NCBI GenBank assembly: GCA_017469265.1
Contig: JAFUGS010000007.1
Span: 1 to 60,574 of the forward strand
Direction: 5' to 3'
DNA length: 60,574 bases
Source of the DNA: Clostridia bacterium
Lineage (GTDB): Bacteria > Bacillota > Clostridia > Christensenellales > Aristaeellaceae
Below are positions 60,130 to 60,574 of the stretch, piece after piece. The number at the start of each line of letters is the position of its first letter. Position 1 is the first letter of the stretch. The position numbers and the translations under genes are program-made. The notes beneath the pieces were generated by a model. It made no database searches and had not been told where the DNA came from. It saw nothing but the letters and a program-made list of their open reading frames with translations.

Positions 60130-60161
60130 GACAACGGTCATTTGTTCATGTGGAGGTTCCA

Positions 60162-60443
60162 ATGATTATTGCGACGGTCACTTTACGACTACATGCCCCC
60201 TGGGTGCACAGCCTGAAGGAGAAGAGAATGGTTGTCAAAAGCCTTGTCGCCCAGCTGCAGAACCGGTTTCATGTTTCCGCAGCCGAAATTGATGAGCAGG
60301 ACACGCACCAGATCATTGTACTCGGCGCTGCGGCCATCGTGCCGCATAACGCGATGGCGGATCGTCTTATGGAGGAGATATCCGCTTTCGTGGATGAAAA
60401 CACCGAAGCCGAGATTCTGGACGAGCAGAGAGAAATAGTGTGA
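60162..60443 (+). CDS. DUF503 (YlxP-like) protein
   Basis: A 93-residue protein with the DUF503 start MIIATVTLRLHAPWVHSLKEKR and the strand-helix pattern NRFHVSAAEIDEQDTHQ. YlxP proteins are linked by context to ribosome assembly (often near rbfA). Here it is beside a sugar isomerase instead. ATG 60162 follows TGGAGGTTCC. Ends at a short terminator. Confidence 0.9.
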   Translation: MIIATVTLRLHAPWVHSLKEKRMVVKSLVAQLQNRFHVSAAEIDEQDTHQIIVLGAAAIVPHNAMADRLMEEISAFVDENTEAEILDEQREIV

Positions 60444-60499
60444 AAACATCGTTTGCCAGTCGAGCAGGCCCAGATCCCAAAGAAGGGTATAGAAAACAA

Positions 60500-60522
60500 G
60501 CCTCTACGAGGCAAGATTTTTG
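60500..60522 (+). terminator. Short terminator after YlxP
   Basis: GCCTC, loop TAC, GAGGC (60500-60512), then AAGATTTTTT. Confidence 0.5.
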
Positions 60523-60536
60523 AAGGAGGTGCTAGC

Positions 60537-60574
60537 CTGCGAGCGACAAAGAATCCAGAGAAATCGACCCATCA
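60537..60574 (+). CDS. Partial reading frame at the right edge, possible recombinase start
   Basis: AAGGAGGTG lies five bases before a CTG that reads LRATKNPEKSTH to the window end. The TKNPEK opening recalls N-termini of some serine recombinases, and is too short to prove. CTG is a rare start. Confidence 0.2.
   Translation, partial: MRATKNPEKSTH

Noticed and set aside
1-60574. CRISPR array, IS element or prophage
   Set aside because: No direct-repeat spacing, transposase or phage structural motifs were found on either strand; only the edge frame hints at a recombinase.

Overview
The window looks like chromosome from a fibre- and sugar-fermenting anaerobe of the Clostridia (Firmicutes/Bacillota), possibly a rumen or gut member near the Christensenellales. 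This is inference, with no marker gene to prove it. The signs are AGGAGG-type ribosome sites, sigma-A promoters (TTGACA/TATAAT with 16-18 bp spacers), GTG and TTG starts, a butyrate kinase with a phosphotransacetylase, a radical SAM sulfatase-maturase-like enzyme, ZapA, YlxP and many glycoside hydrolases and esterases. Base composition is GC-rich throughout. I see no rRNA, tRNA, CRISPR array, IS element or prophage. One cut-off reading frame at the right edge could begin a recombinase.

Layout. 1-4 kb: a 45-residue ORF behind a palindromic promoter, a GH43 glycosidase and a type-B carboxylesterase. 4-7.8 kb: a same-strand run of small housekeeping-type enzymes (thioredoxin-like TlpA, HD phosphohydrolase, short FNT-like membrane protein, inositol-monophosphatase family, NUDIX, DUF523). 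7.8-10.6 kb: a secreted orphan and a DUF4342-like membrane protein, with a MIF-family tautomerase opposite. 10.7-16.2 kb: a minus-strand group of ABC exporter, MATE exporter and GH36 alpha-galactosidase, with a divergent AraC regulator. 17.6-24.9 kb: a prolyl-tRNA editing deacylase, a ferric-type ABC importer (binding protein, double permease with an extra N-terminal domain, ATPase), then an esterase coupled to an ATP-grasp ligase.

25.1-31.5 kb is the most system-like part. Seven tightly packed genes encode a phosphodiester glycosidase-domain membrane protein, a 63-residue membrane protein, a secreted beta-helix carbohydrate-binding-like protein, a VTC-type polyphosphate polymerase, a DUF4956 membrane protein and a two-component system. 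Together they suggest a regulated envelope polymer (polyphosphate or phosphoglycan) module.

31.5-43.2 kb: cupin, ABC exporter, butyrate kinase plus Pta (a mixed pair, behind a promoter with a palindromic operator), hydrolase, GH31, flavin-binding-like protein, esterase, a standalone PD-(D/E)XK Fe-S nuclease-like protein and a double GNAT. 43.2-49 kb: a decayed alpha-hydroxy-acid oxidase tail, zapA, an MFS transporter, a ferredoxin-type aldo/keto reductase lacking the usual catalytic residues, a ketopantoate reductase family protein, and a PspC/DUF4342 envelope cluster that includes a paralogue of the 9.4 kb gene. 49-60.6 kb: sugar isomerase and Gfo/Idh dehydrogenases, GNAT, a radical SAM/SPASM maturase, DNA polymerase IV behind a 41-residue ORF, a UlaG-like metal-beta-lactamase-fold enzyme, an AAA ATPase, a secreted protein, a hotdog thioesterase, a second sugar isomerase and YlxP.

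The shared theme is import, trimming and fermentation of plant sugars (GH43, GH36, GH31, esterases, isomerases, acyl-phosphate to ATP steps), plus envelope maintenance. Gene calls rest on recognised motifs read from translations; no database search was run.
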